A stretch of DNA of 64,000 nucleotides from Cinclus cinclus (taxonomy: Eukaryota; Chordata; Aves; Passeriformes; Cinclidae), in contig NC_085051.1 in NCBI RefSeq assembly GCF_963662255.1, positions 54,785,101 through 54,849,100 of the forward strand. Reading direction: 5' to 3'. Each line of letters starts with the position of its first letter. The first letter of the stretch is position 1. Both the position numbers and the translations under genes were made by a program. Positions 35,196-45,985 of this stretch are shown here, one piece after another. The notes beneath the pieces were generated by a model. It was not told the origin of the DNA and ran no database searches. It saw only the letters and a program-made list of their open reading frames with translations.

Positions 35196-37342
35196 CCACT
35201 GCTTCACTGGCTCCCATTCTTGGTTTTCCCAAGGTTGTAGTAGATTTTCAGCAAATGGCATCATTTGAAAGAGTGACTGGATGAAAGGTGCAGCTTGTAG
35301 ATGCATATTCAAATCTGGAAGACTAAGTGCAAAGCAGACCCAAAGAGCTGTAAGGGAAACGTGAACAAGACAGACAGGATTTCAGTCTGTGCCAACAAAA
35401 TAATCCAATCCCTACTGGCATTATGACTTGCCATCCTTCATAGTACTATGAATTTGGAAGCTGAAAGAAAGAATAGGGAACTTTGGAAGTCACTAGTAGC
35501 TATTATGGGAAGCAGTATAGCTGTAGTCAAATAAATGTGTCCCACTTCCAACATTCTAATATATTTTGTCATTTTTTTTCTGGAAGAGGCGAGAGAATAT
35601 AATGGAAATTAGGTTTCATTTTCCATTGTTCGTTTCTAGAAGTTCTAGTAATATCTGCAGAAAACCTGCTAATCCCAGCTACACACCCACAGGGAGACTC
35701 ATATTAGAAGCACATCTAAAAATGTCTCAAGCCAACCCACAGGCTGTGTTAACATTATGATACCTCCTACAGATGCTAAGACTGGGCACATTGGGGTAGT
35801 CCTTGAACAAACATATGCTGAGAAATGGTGCTTGTGCCACACCACTGGCAGACCCAGTGCCCAGGAGAGGGTAAAGGTGGGCAAGGATTAAAAAGCAGTG
35901 CCCAAACTGGAATCAGACTCCTTAGAGTTGAAAATAAAATCCAGTTCTAAATGCACTTTTCCTCTGGCATACTGAGTCAAGTTGCCTACTCTTTTACATT
36001 CATAAATGTTTTATGTCAGTCAGCCATAAAATGCTTTACCCGTATCTTCTTGCCTTTGAAATGGATACAAACCCAAATACCAGTGGATCCCTGCAAAGGC
36101 TCTTTGGCCATTTCTGCTGTCTTTGTAACTTCTGATGTCCCGCTGAGATCAGCCATGACCAATTTGATTTGGTGCTAACACGAAGCGTTGCCATGACTCT
36201 TCCTTTTGCAAACTCTTTTCTTCTTTTCCCAAAGTCAAATATGGAAAAGCTATGACAGCAGCCTGAGCAAAAGGATATTGGAAATAATCCTCTTCATTCA
36301 GCCTGCATGCAAGATTTAGTGGTGCAGTAGCATTGCAAGGATGATTTCCACGCATCTGATAACACTGTGACACCCTATAATAAAACATATACCTTCTGTT
36401 TCATTTTATCCATTTAAGCCCTTTGAGCAACCAGCAGTTGTTGAGTTCCCCACTCCTGCTAATAATAGTCAGGGCAGACCACTCTGCCTACTTAGATTTA
36501 TTACATTTTAACTAATCTTGATTGAAGTCTCTGCATGTAAGGGCTCCAGGGCAGTCACTCACCAGGGTTACACACAACACACATACACAGAATTCACCTT
36601 GAAATTAGCTCATTAGATGTCACATAATAACCATTTAATGTGAAAAAAAAAAAACCAAAACGGGTTTTGATTTCCCCTTTTCCTTATGAAACCCGGACAA
36701 CTAAACCCAAGGATCCCTTCTTTCACCATGATGGATGTATGCTGCAGTTTTACCCATGCAAAAATCCCTCTGGAGTCTGTGGGGAGATTTCCCTGAGCAG
36801 GGAAACTTGTGCAATTCCAGAAGTTTTGCCTATACTGGGTAGCCATGATTCAAAAGATATCACACACAGGGAAGCAGAGAAACTCTTCCCCAGTACTCCA
36901 TATTTTTTGCTGAATATATTCTATGATAAATTTTATGTTGTGGGATTTGTTGATGACATGTGAAAACCTGCTCAGGGGAAATTTGTGGTGCAGTTTCTCA
37001 GCTGCAAGTTGAGATCTAACAAGTCCCGTGTACCTATTGCTCAAGGATGATGAAAAGGGTGATGCTTTCCCGATGTCAAAGGGGGTTTGGAGGCTGTCAC
37101 ATCCTTCTGTCCCTCCTTTCTCCCCCAGGACAGCATGAGTAAGCTGTGTGCCTGGCTGAGAAAGGACTTCTGAAAACACTCTGAGCACTTTGCTTTATGT
37201 GCAGCCTTGTAGTTCCTGTAGACAAAATATTTTGTTGAATGTTCATGGCTAACTTCCTATTACTCCAGTAAAAATTAATTTGTACTCACTTTCTAAGTGA
37301 TATATCAATGTTAAATATTTCTCTTAGAAACATCCGAAACCT
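35196..37342. other. Unique sequence, no confident gene
   Basis: Single-copy DNA with a poly-A run at about 36641-36653. The stretch 36420-36560 is A+T-rich and repeat-free. No exon-like segment of note. Confidence 0.4.
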
Positions 37343-37404
37343 AAAAGTAAAATAAAACAAAATAAAATAAAATAAAATAAAATAAGATAAAATAAAATAA
37401 AATA
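37343..37404. repeat. (AAAAT)n microsatellite
   Basis: About 11 units of the five-base repeat aaaat/ataaa with single-base variants (aaaac, aagat). The reverse strand therefore provides a long T-rich tract ahead of an AG at 37346, a splice-acceptor lookalike. Confidence 0.95.
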
Positions 37405-38507
37405 CTTCACCATTCTTAGATTCAACCCACCATGAGTGTTTGTAGGAACTGGATTTGCTGGTGAACAAGTAACACACCAGCAAAGCACCATGATTGCCCA
37501 CAACCCCTCTAGAGTGAGCTAGGCAATATTTTGAGCTCTCTGCTCCAGGAGAATAGGCTGCCAGCCTTTAAAAACCCTCAAGATGTAGCTCATTTTGCCT
37601 GAAGCTGATTTTTGTCTGGAGGTGTGCTGCAGCTGGTGCTGGGGGCAGGCATAGATGCAGTGGCATTGAGGCTGGGTTAGTAAATGCTCCTATGGCAAGA
37701 ATAGGATAAATCTCTTGGGTTTTTAAAGACTGGCTTCAAAGTGCCTGCAGCTAGTGACCTGCAGCTCAGGCAGGGCAGTGGGTTTGTCCCAGCTGAGAAC
37801 ATGTAGGTGTCTGGGCAAAATGCAGTGGATATGTGCAACAGGTATGGACTGAGAAATCAGTGCAGGGAGGTAGAGCAGCAGGGCTAGATGCAGTCAGCTC
37901 CCAGAAAAGGCACTGTACAGGAAATCTGATGAGTTCAGAACACGTGGAGCTTCCTGACCACACATAAACCTCCTCCACCACTTGTGCACAGCAGGTCTGA
38001 GGCACCCAGGGTTCATTCAATGCATTCACCACGTGCTGAATATACAGCTTGAAGGTGACCAAGACTGGACTGGGGGGTTTGGGGATGCTGTCAGCACTCT
38101 GCAGACCCCTGCAGGAGAGTGCACATGAACTGCAGACACCTTCCACGTGTTCCTGGAAACCGTGAAGAAACTTGGCTATTGTTAAAACTCTGCATTGTGG
38201 GGAGGGGTGGCAAGAGCCTGGTAAGAAACTGTTTTATTGACAGTTCCGCAAAAATCCCAGGGGGAATGATAACCAGGGAGGAGTTTGTTCTGTCTGAGGT
38301 TTGGCAATGGGTTTTGGCTCAAACCGGGACTTTCAGCCCATAAAGTTGTGTGGGCCCAGGACAGAGGTGACACTTGTTGCCTCTTCCTCTGGCACACTGG
38401 GGTTTCTGGCTTTTCGATGGAAATTTTAGTTGTTAGGCACAGCCCTGATCCTGCACTGCATGGTGGTGACATGCAGAGGCAACACTGGAGAGCTGAGTGT
38501 TGCTCAC

Positions 38508-38570
38508 AGGATAGGTAGGGTTGGACTGGATGGTCCCAAGGGTCTTTCCATCCTGCTTTGGGTGGTATAT
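38508..38570 (+). mobile_element. CR1 3' tail fragment
   Basis: The words 'agggttggactggatggtcc' and 'caagggtctttccatcctg' match the typical CR1 3' end just before the terminal repeat; the terminal ATTCTATGA-type repeat has decayed to 'gtggtatattc'. Only about 60 bases are recognisable. Confidence 0.6.
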
Positions 38571-39049
38571 TCTTCTTTGAACCACTGCTTTGACCCACAA
38601 GCTGAAGGATGATCATTTGTGCTGCTCTGACATGGGGAACAGGCAGAAAATTCACCCTTTTACTGATCTTTCTGTGCCTGGTTGTGCAACATGCCTATGT
38701 CTGCCTGCCCAGAGAAGGAGCTTTTCAAGGAGAGCTGGTAACTGGTGGCATTTTTTGTCAAGAACAAAGTCAGAGGGAGGAGTGGGAGTGAGTGTTAGGT
38801 GTGGAAAGGTGATGTGGACACTGCTTCAACGCTTGCATGGATGCTTTAGTAGAGCAAACTGTGTTTCAGTGATGTGTGTGGGGAGTAACGCAGCGTGTTT
38901 GGTTTGTGACACTGGCACACACCACACATAGCTAAAGGGACCTCCCATACCCACTTGAATCGTAAAAGCATCAGCTGTAGGGGATTTGCATCTAATGTCT
39001 TTCTTGGCACAAATAGGACTTCCCCACACCCATCATCCAAATAATCCAT

Positions 39050-39430
39050 CCCCTATCAGCTTTTGCCATAATATGTAATGCAGATCAGCATTCCCATCAG
39101 GGAAACCTGAACACTTTTATGAGCAATTTCATAAAGACGTGCTTCTCTGAGCCCACATAAAGGAGAATCTGGAACAAGAGATACTACATAGTGATGAATT
39201 CATCCATCACTAGCACTGTATTTTGGAAATTTAATATCTTTTTCTGTCTCACTTATTGCAAATTTCTGTATCTTATCAGTTGCTCTAAACAGTGTCCAGA
39301 TTTCCTTTGTAAATAATTTTTAATTTACAGCCATCACTTTGTGACTGTTAATGACACTACTCACAAGATATTTTACAGTTACCAGCAGCTTGATACACGT
39401 ATACATTCCGGTGGAAAAAATAGTTGAGCA
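39050..39430. promoter_or_regulatory. Candidate conserved noncoding element
   Basis: Repeat-free A+T-rich block with 'gccataatatgtaatgcaga', 'tgagcaatttcataaag', 'ttgcaaatttctg' (octamer-like) and 'taaataatttttaatttac'. Suggested by composition and words only. Confidence 0.2.
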
Positions 39431-40149
39431 GCCAAGCAAAGCACAAAGATTAAAATGTTGTTTTAAGACTATTGAGGCACAACAGGAATGAAAGAAAGTT
39501 TTGGCGGGAGTAAGAGAGAAATCTCAGTTGACATTTTGGGGCAGACTTGGAGCCATGACTGTTGTTTCTGCTGTTTTTCTGCCAGCTGGGAAACCCTCTC
39601 CTTTTCCCTGGGTGCAGCTTTTCCTTAAACATCGTCACTGCAATGTGTTTTCCCAGGGTTTTGCATAGAAAGCAGGAGCCCATGGAGCAGTGCTGGGGAG
39701 GCAGCTGCTGTTGCTGCATCCCTTCCCCAGCTGATGGGATGCCCTGGTCTGGGATGGAGCACTTATCCCCATCCCAGCCTGCAGGGACTTGCTGAACTCA
39801 CAGGAAAACCAGACCTTGCCAAGGGTTGAGTGCAGCAAAAACCCTCCCTGAAGTTCATTCCTGGGCTGACCTCAGCATTCAGTTGGCCCATAGAAAGGAA
39901 ATGTGTGTGGGAGAGTAGGCAGGGAAGGGAAGCATAGCTGTGAGGAAGGGGAGAGGCTGGGATGGGATATCCATGATCATCAAAAGCCCAAAGGAAAAGC
40001 TCCAGGGGTAAGCAGTGGGTACTGAGGCTGGACTGAATCTTCCAAATTCTGGGGGAAAGCTTTTGCAATCCAGGAGAAAGAGTAATCGAGACCTGGCAGA
40101 AATGTTTGTTCAAGCCGTGCTGCTGTGGCCAAAGTACATTGAAAAGAAA

Positions 40150-40280
40150 AACCACGTTTGAAAGAAAATAAAGGGCTTAACAGAGCGTATCAATTGTATA
40201 ATGACAATACTTATAAAACCATCTGCTGGTCTTTGATGCCTCACTTAGTCATGAGCAATTACTTGGTGCATTCTACTTTC
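40150..40280. promoter_or_regulatory. Candidate conserved noncoding element
   Basis: Short block with 'gtatcaattgtataatgaca', a run resembling a SOX motif (acaat/attgt) in two orientations, and 'agtcatgagcaattactt'. It lies between ordinary unique sequences. Weak call. Confidence 0.2.
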
Positions 40281-41607
40281 TAAAGAGCAAGAAGTTCCCT
40301 GCGGAAAGCAAACTCAGAGCTGCTTCTTGGGAGAAGCTCCTGTGAAGTGAAGCATCATCCCAGCTGCTGAAACCCCTGCTGTAAGCCAGCACATCAAGGA
40401 AAAAGAGCATTTCACTCAGCTTTTCCTCCTGGGAACCATTTTGGAGGAAGCCTTCACCATGAAGCCAGAGCATGTCCCCAGGTCTGGTTCACTCTTTTTA
40501 AACGTCACCCCAGACGTTGCAGTGGGCTTGGGTTGGCTCAGCCAAGTCTGGCATGACAAGAATTCCTTAAAAAATGCTCTGCATGCTCCCCTTGAGCCTC
40601 CTCAAGCTTGTGCTCCCCCCGCCCTGGGGAGGCAGGAGGACTTTGTGAGGCTGCCATGGTCCAGACAGACTTGAAGCAACCCCACGGGGGTGATTGATGG
40701 GCACTGTGGTGGTGAGAGCACTGAAAATAATCCCAACACATGTTTCCCAGTAGCACCTGGCAGCCAACCAGAAGACAGCACTAGCATTTCCTAAATACTG
40801 GAAAAATGACTGTCACTGCAGATGCCTTACTAAATATAACCCCGGTGATGTGGCAGCCTGTGAAAGGCTGGAGAGGGGCAGCTACCCAGGACTTACATAC
40901 AGCTCTGGTCCCATGTGAGCCCTGGCTGCCACCCCTGCCCTGCAAGATCTCCAGCACTGCTCGTGGAACAGGCTTTGATGCCACAGACCTGATGAAGAAG
41001 TGTCACTCAAGGCATAGGTGCCAATAAAATACTGGAAATTAGAAATACAGAGCTATCTGAGCAAAGCAGGCTCTTACTGTCCGTGGGTGGGAGGGATGAT
41101 TTAGGGTGTCTCTCCACATTTTGGTCTTGCTGGGAGGGGTTTTTCCTTCTGTGAGGCCAGGCACTCTGGACCATGGGATGCCTGCATAGGACCCAGGCAA
41201 GGCACTATGTGTAGCACCCCACTGAGAGCTGGGCACCTTGCACACCTAAAATTTCCTGGTTCTTGTGAGTGTTTCACAGAGTAAAGTGTTACCCAGTGCT
41301 GAAGCAGTGGAACACAGTGTCTCATTTTTAAAGGAGGTGGGGATTTTCCTCCTCAGTGTGCCCCTCTCCCCTTTGCCCCCTGACCTCACCACAAGGATTA
41401 CTTTACCAGCAGAGTCCAGTGGTTCCTCGGGCAACAGCACTGCCAAGTTCCATCCTGGGAGCTGCTCTGTATTGTGTTACAGGACAAGCCAAGGGGTAAC
41501 ACTGCCAGTGTTTGCTTTAGCAGCTTGCTGGGCCACCAGATGCATCCAAATACGTGGTTCTGACTCTGATACCTGAGTCTCATTTTCCCAAGCTACCTTT
41601 TGTAGGG

Positions 41608-41695
41608 AGGAGTAGAATTGAAGGGACCTCTTGGGTCATTCATGAAATCTGGGCTCTGGGCCAAGCCCTGGCCAAGGTGTTTCATGCTTCTGAGA
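41608..41695 (-). mobile_element. CR1-like 3' end fragment, antisense
   Basis: The plus strand 'agtagaattgaagggacctc' followed by 'ttgggtcattcatgaaatct' and 'gggccaagccctggccaagg' resembles the reverse complement of a CR1 3' region, in which a terminal-repeat word is followed by 'gggacct' and 'gtcat'. Diverged and short. Confidence 0.42.
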
Positions 41696-41798
41696 ACTCA
41701 GAGGTACCACTTTAACAGCCAGAATGTTAAATAATATACCTAGGTTTGTGCTTCTAAGACAGAAGGGTTTGTTTGCAGAGGTGTCATTTGCTCTCCAG

Positions 41799-41887
41799 CC
41801 TGATGTCATCCGCCAGCAAGAAGTGTCAGCCCTGGGCTGCTCAGCTGAAGACACAGACCTAAGGAGTTGTGTCATGAACCCTGGCAG
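41799..41887 (+). other. Weak candidate exon
   Basis: An acceptor-like sequence (gtcatttgctctccag, ending at 41798) and a donor (ggcag/gtgagagtc, GT at 41888) frame 89 bases that are open in frame 1 (PDVIRQQEVSALGCS at the start). Short length makes the open frame uninformative. Confidence 0.14.
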
Positions 41888-42416
41888 GTGAGAGTCAAGG
41901 GGCAGAAATTAGAGTTTTAAATGGATGGTATTTTTATTTGATGCTTACTCCATCCATGGGACTTTTGAGTAGTGACAAGACAAGTGATGGAGGAGAGGCT
42001 TCCAGTGTGGGAGCACAGGAAGCCCCAGTAAGAAGGAGTTTCTAGCCAAGAGATGAAAGAATGAGTGAGACTGCAGAGCAAGATGATCACTGTAAAATGT
42101 CCAATCTGCCTTCATCTAATTCACAGAGAAATGGGGCACTGAAAGCATCCCTGCTTTCGCCTGACTTACTTGGGTCCCCAGCAGGGTTTTCCTCCTGTTA
42201 CCTGTGCTTGATAAAGCTCATGTCATTACATCCTTCCAGAGATGTGCTAGCACTGTTCTAAAATGTGGAAAATACCATAAACAAGGAAAAATTTTTGAAG
42301 TATTTTCCTGGTTTTGTACACTAGGAAATTATGGAAATGTCTTTTGACCTCAGTTTAATTTCAGCAATGCAGAAGGAACATCTCAGTGGGAGATTTGTTT
42401 CTCTGGATTTGGCCTT

Positions 42417-42450
42417 GTCACAGAATCACAGAATCTGAGCTGTATGAAGC
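42417..42450 (-). mobile_element. CR1 terminal fragment, antisense
   Basis: The doubled word 'tcacagaatcacagaatc' is the reverse-complement terminal repeat typical of CR1 3' ends. The following bases are only weakly similar, so just the terminus is called. Confidence 0.42.
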
Positions 42451-43917
42451 TGCAAGTCACCGTTTTACAGCTCTTATTAATGAGCAGAATTATTTAAAAA
42501 AAAAAAAAAGAAAAAGAGCAGAATAGAATGAAAATGTAAACTCTGGGCTATGTCCTTTCCATGTGCCTGCTAGAACAAACTCAGGGATCCTGAAAACTTA
42601 TGACCAGACAGTTAACAAAGGAAGGCAACTGCAGAAGTCCATCTCAAATCCATCACCTAATATACTAGCAGAGGGTAATTTGGGAAATCATTATCTGAAG
42701 CCGCCATCTTTTAGATGCTGCTCCCCATATGCAGTTCTGACCACTCTTTGTAAAATCTCACTTTCCCTTTTCTAAATGATCAGGCTTCAGTTCATAGAGA
42801 TGAACAATTAATTTCCAACCCAAGGGGCACAGGGTTTCAGACTTGCAGGTGTTCCCTCTAACAGGAGCTGTCATAGGAACGGTTCCTACAGCAGAGTAGG
42901 TAAACAAACGGATATAGAACACAGTCCTCCAAAGGACAGCTGGTGAGAAAAGCTCTAGGGGCAGAAGTGTCATTTAAACAAAAATAGCTAATTTGGGACC
43001 TCCTGTACAGGATCCTTATGAGTTGCCAGTGTTTGACCATATTTGAGCATATGGTTAGGGCAGATCCATTTTTGTCTCCAGCATTATCTGTACAACCCAT
43101 AATGCAGCATGTGAATATTTTGGTGCAATGAAATGGGCAAAAGCAATCTCAATACAGGGATGTGCAGCTCCATAAGCATCTCCTGAACTTTTGGGTTTCC
43201 TTTTTTTGCCATGTGCTTCCCTCCAGCCTGGCTGTCTGTGCCCACCTGTTGCCCCTGCTCTTATGTTTCGATTGTAAGTGCTTCAGGATGGGAAGACTTA
43301 TCTTCATGTGGGGCACTTGTGCAGGGTCTTAAAGCACTGATATTATATGTGATGGTCTCCTGTAGCACTACCGGAAGATTTAGGAGCTTTTTGGATTGAT
43401 AAACCTGTAAAGCTCTGTCTGTAGGTATGTAGAAAATCCAGGGCTCACACACAGGTGCAGACTGCCTGGTGTGGCATTTTGTAACCTCTGGAAGATGGGA
43501 AGTCTTGGTGTGTGACCAGCAGATGCAGAGCTGAATGTGGGGGCTGCTGAGCCATCTGCATCCCAGCTGGGGAAAGGGGGACATCCTGTCCACAGTAACA
43601 TCTTCTGCCTGTCCCAGAGCTTAGCTGTGTGTCCATCCCTGGAGCTGGGTATGGTGCTCCTGGGCAGGGTCTCACGGTATGGGGCAGCAAGGGCTGTGGT
43701 GTATGGAGTCAGCAGCTCCTGTTCCAGCGGGGAGAGTAGGGCTTTTGGGAGTGAAGAACTCAGCTGAAGTGTGAATGATGAAATTCTGTCCTCTTCCCAG
43801 CATGCCATAGAGTAAATCACCCTCCCAGGGCCTTGCTCCCACACCCACATCTGTCCTGCCATCCTCCACCTCACCTCCTGCCAGTCTGTGTCCTGCAGAG
43901 ATATCTGTGTTTCACAC

Positions 43918-43995
43918 CCCTGTTTGTGGCATGTGGTGGAGTTGGACTTGATGCTTGCAGGTCCCTTTCAGCTCAGGAGATTCTGTGGTGGAGCA
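43918..43995 (+). mobile_element. CR1 3' tail fragment
   Basis: 'ggagttggacttgatgcttg', 'caggtccctttcagctcagg' and 'agattctgtgg' follow the last 60 bases of CR1 in sense orientation. The terminal repeat is reduced to one degenerate unit. The body upstream is not recognisable. Confidence 0.7.
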
Positions 43996-44691
43996 GTGAG
44001 CACAGAGATGGGTCCTTTAGCCCACCTTTCTGGTTCCTCCCTGCCTTCTGCACAGCTGTCCTGCAGGCAACAGGAGCAAAAGTCTCCTGGCAAATCAGCT
44101 GATCTGGGCTCTTTGAGACTTCATCACTGCAAATCTCATATCCTATAAGAAGACTTCCCAGGGTTCCTCCTCCCTCACTTCAGCATGCTTGAGGATGTTC
44201 TCAGGTGGTTTTGGTGAGCAACCCTCCATGACGGAGACTGACAGCTCTGGGTCTCTGCTTCAGCTCCCCTCCAGTGAGATGCTGGCTTCCAAGAGGAATT
44301 AGAGGCCATGAAGCAAAACCAGCAGATGAAGAAGCTCCCTTTATCTTCAGACTCATCTTCTTTAGGAAGGCCCATTCTGTGTCTTCCCTTGCGTTCACAT
44401 TTTAACAAAGTTAACAGGCACCTCAGGTTCCATTAGGATTTTAATATTTATACGCTTTCCTAATTACTTGTTTCCCAGTGCTTTCTCTTCCTGCCAGGAG
44501 ATGGAAATGTTCCTCGCCTAGAGCCACATTCCTCCAGCTCCCTGACTAATTTCCCTACAAATTTTGCAGCCAAAGCAGTTGGCTGGTAGACCATCTCAAC
44601 ACTTAAATTGTACCTAGGCTGAAATCCATCTCCCTAGCTCCAGGTGCCTCTATCTATCGTGTTACCATCTAACCTGCTGTTGTCTTTTTAG

Positions 44692-44869
44692 AATCAATGG
44701 CTGCAAGAAGGATCTATCTAGTGCTGAAACAGCTGCCCAAAATAATTACAGCCATCCTTTAGTCTATGTTACATGACTGTGGAAGGAGCTTGGATAAGAC
44801 ATCAGTGGTGTGAACATCTACAACACTGTGAGGTGAATCCTACTCTCATGCCACAAGTGCTGTTCTCTG
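44692..44869 (+). ncRNA. Candidate noncoding exon
   Basis: The acceptor (cctgctgttgtctttttag, ending at 44691) and the donor (ttctctg/gtaagtaaa, GT at 44870) are both close to consensus. The 178-base interior has stops in all three frames, so an exon here would be noncoding or untranslated. The flanking DNA from about 44440 to 44690 is repeat-free and A+T-rich, which fits either a conserved element or ordinary unique DNA. Confidence 0.28.
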
Positions 44870-45253
44870 GTAAGTAAAACTGCTTTAAAAGAACATAAGG
44901 AATTATGAGAAATCTCCAGCTGCACTGAGAAAAGTCGTCAAAAGACCTGTCTTCTTTCTTGTGGCTCTGATTGAAGAATTCCTATTTCCTCCTCTTGAAC
45001 CTCCCAATTCCACTGGCAGCCCCAAGAAATTTATATGGATTTTTCCGTATCCATTTTCTGGGGGTATGCACTCAGATTGTTATCTTATCTGTAATGAAGT
45101 GTCCCTTTCTCTTGCAGAACTGCAGGTCTGGATGCCTGAAAAAGCAGCTTTTGAGGTCTGTAGCTGTGAATTAAGGGAAGGTTGATGAGCTGTAGCTGTA
45201 CTTTGCAGACCCATGTCCACACCAGGACAAACACAGGCAAAAAGGGCAGCAAA
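44870..45253. other. Unique sequence, nothing recognised
   Basis: Short stretch without repeats or convincing exon signals. Confidence 0.4.
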
Positions 45254-45525
45254 GAGTCACAGAATGCTTTGGGGTGAAAGAAACATTAAAGTTCATCCAT
45301 CTCCAACTCCCCTGCCATGGGCAGGGACATCTTCCACCATCCCAGGTTGCTCCAAACCCCATCCAGCCTGGCCTTGAACCCTCCCAGGGATGGGACAGCC
45401 ACAGCTTCTCTGGGAAGCCTGTGCCAGTGCCTCACCACCCTCACAGCAAACAATTTTTTTTTCTATCTAGTCTAAACCTGCCTTCGATGACCTGACCCCC
45501 TTTTCCTACCACTCCATATCCTAGT
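45254..45525 (-). mobile_element. CR1 LINE fragment, antisense
   Basis: Clear reverse-complement CR1 3' region on the plus strand: terminal word 'agtcacagaatgctttgggg', then 'catccatctccaactcccct', 'gccatgggcagggacatctt', 'ttgctccaaaccccatccag', 'cctggccttgaaccctccca' and 'cagtgcctcaccaccctcac'. It begins at the CR1 3' end and is 5'-truncated at about 45525. Similarity to the family pattern is high, so it is among the younger copies. Confidence 0.94.
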
Positions 45526-45889
45526 TGCAACTGAAAGCCTCCAGGTGGGGAGGAGAGAAAACTTCACTTCAGTTGTGAATCCTGCATTTTCAGTCTTCTC
45601 AGTGTCTATAAAACCTTGTAGAGTCTTTAATTTAGTGGGACTTTGGCACATGTTAAAAGACAGCCACTTAGTGAGCCTCCCTCCTGAATGAGACACTAAA
45701 CATCAGGACTCTTTGAAAGGAGCATTAGTGTTTATTTTAGGTCTTCAGGTTATGCTCTCAGTATATGGCTGTTCAATGGACTGGAGACTGTGAGTCTGCA
45801 GATGCACATGCGCACAGACACACAACTGGTCCCCAAACTATCAAATACAGCACTAAAAAAGAAAGTTTGATATCTGCTAAGGCACCCAG

Positions 45890-45985
45890 CTGAAGAGGAA
45901 AAAGATAAAAAGAAGGAAAAAAAGGAAAAAAAGAAAAAGGAAAAAAAGTAAAAAAAAAAAAAAGTAAAAAAAGAGAAAAGCACAG
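45890..45985. repeat. A-rich purine tract
   Basis: Nearly pure A/G run of about 95 bases with mixed AAAAG, GGAAA and homopolymer A units and two single T interruptions. Replication slippage or the tail of a decayed retroposon are possible origins. Confidence 0.9.

Larger units (their letters stand above)
37405..41607. other. Mostly unique sequence
   Basis: One short CR1 tail lies inside (38508-38570, listed separately). The blocks 39050-39430 and 40150-40280 look like conserved noncoding DNA. Frames in the G+C-richer parts (37.7-38.7 kb and 40.5-41.5 kb) are uninformative. Confidence 0.4.

Noticed and set aside
37286..37350. Minus-strand acceptor and GTGAGTAC donor around a short open segment
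   Set aside because: The acceptor pyrimidine tract is the TTTTA microsatellite itself; the segment is too short to weigh.
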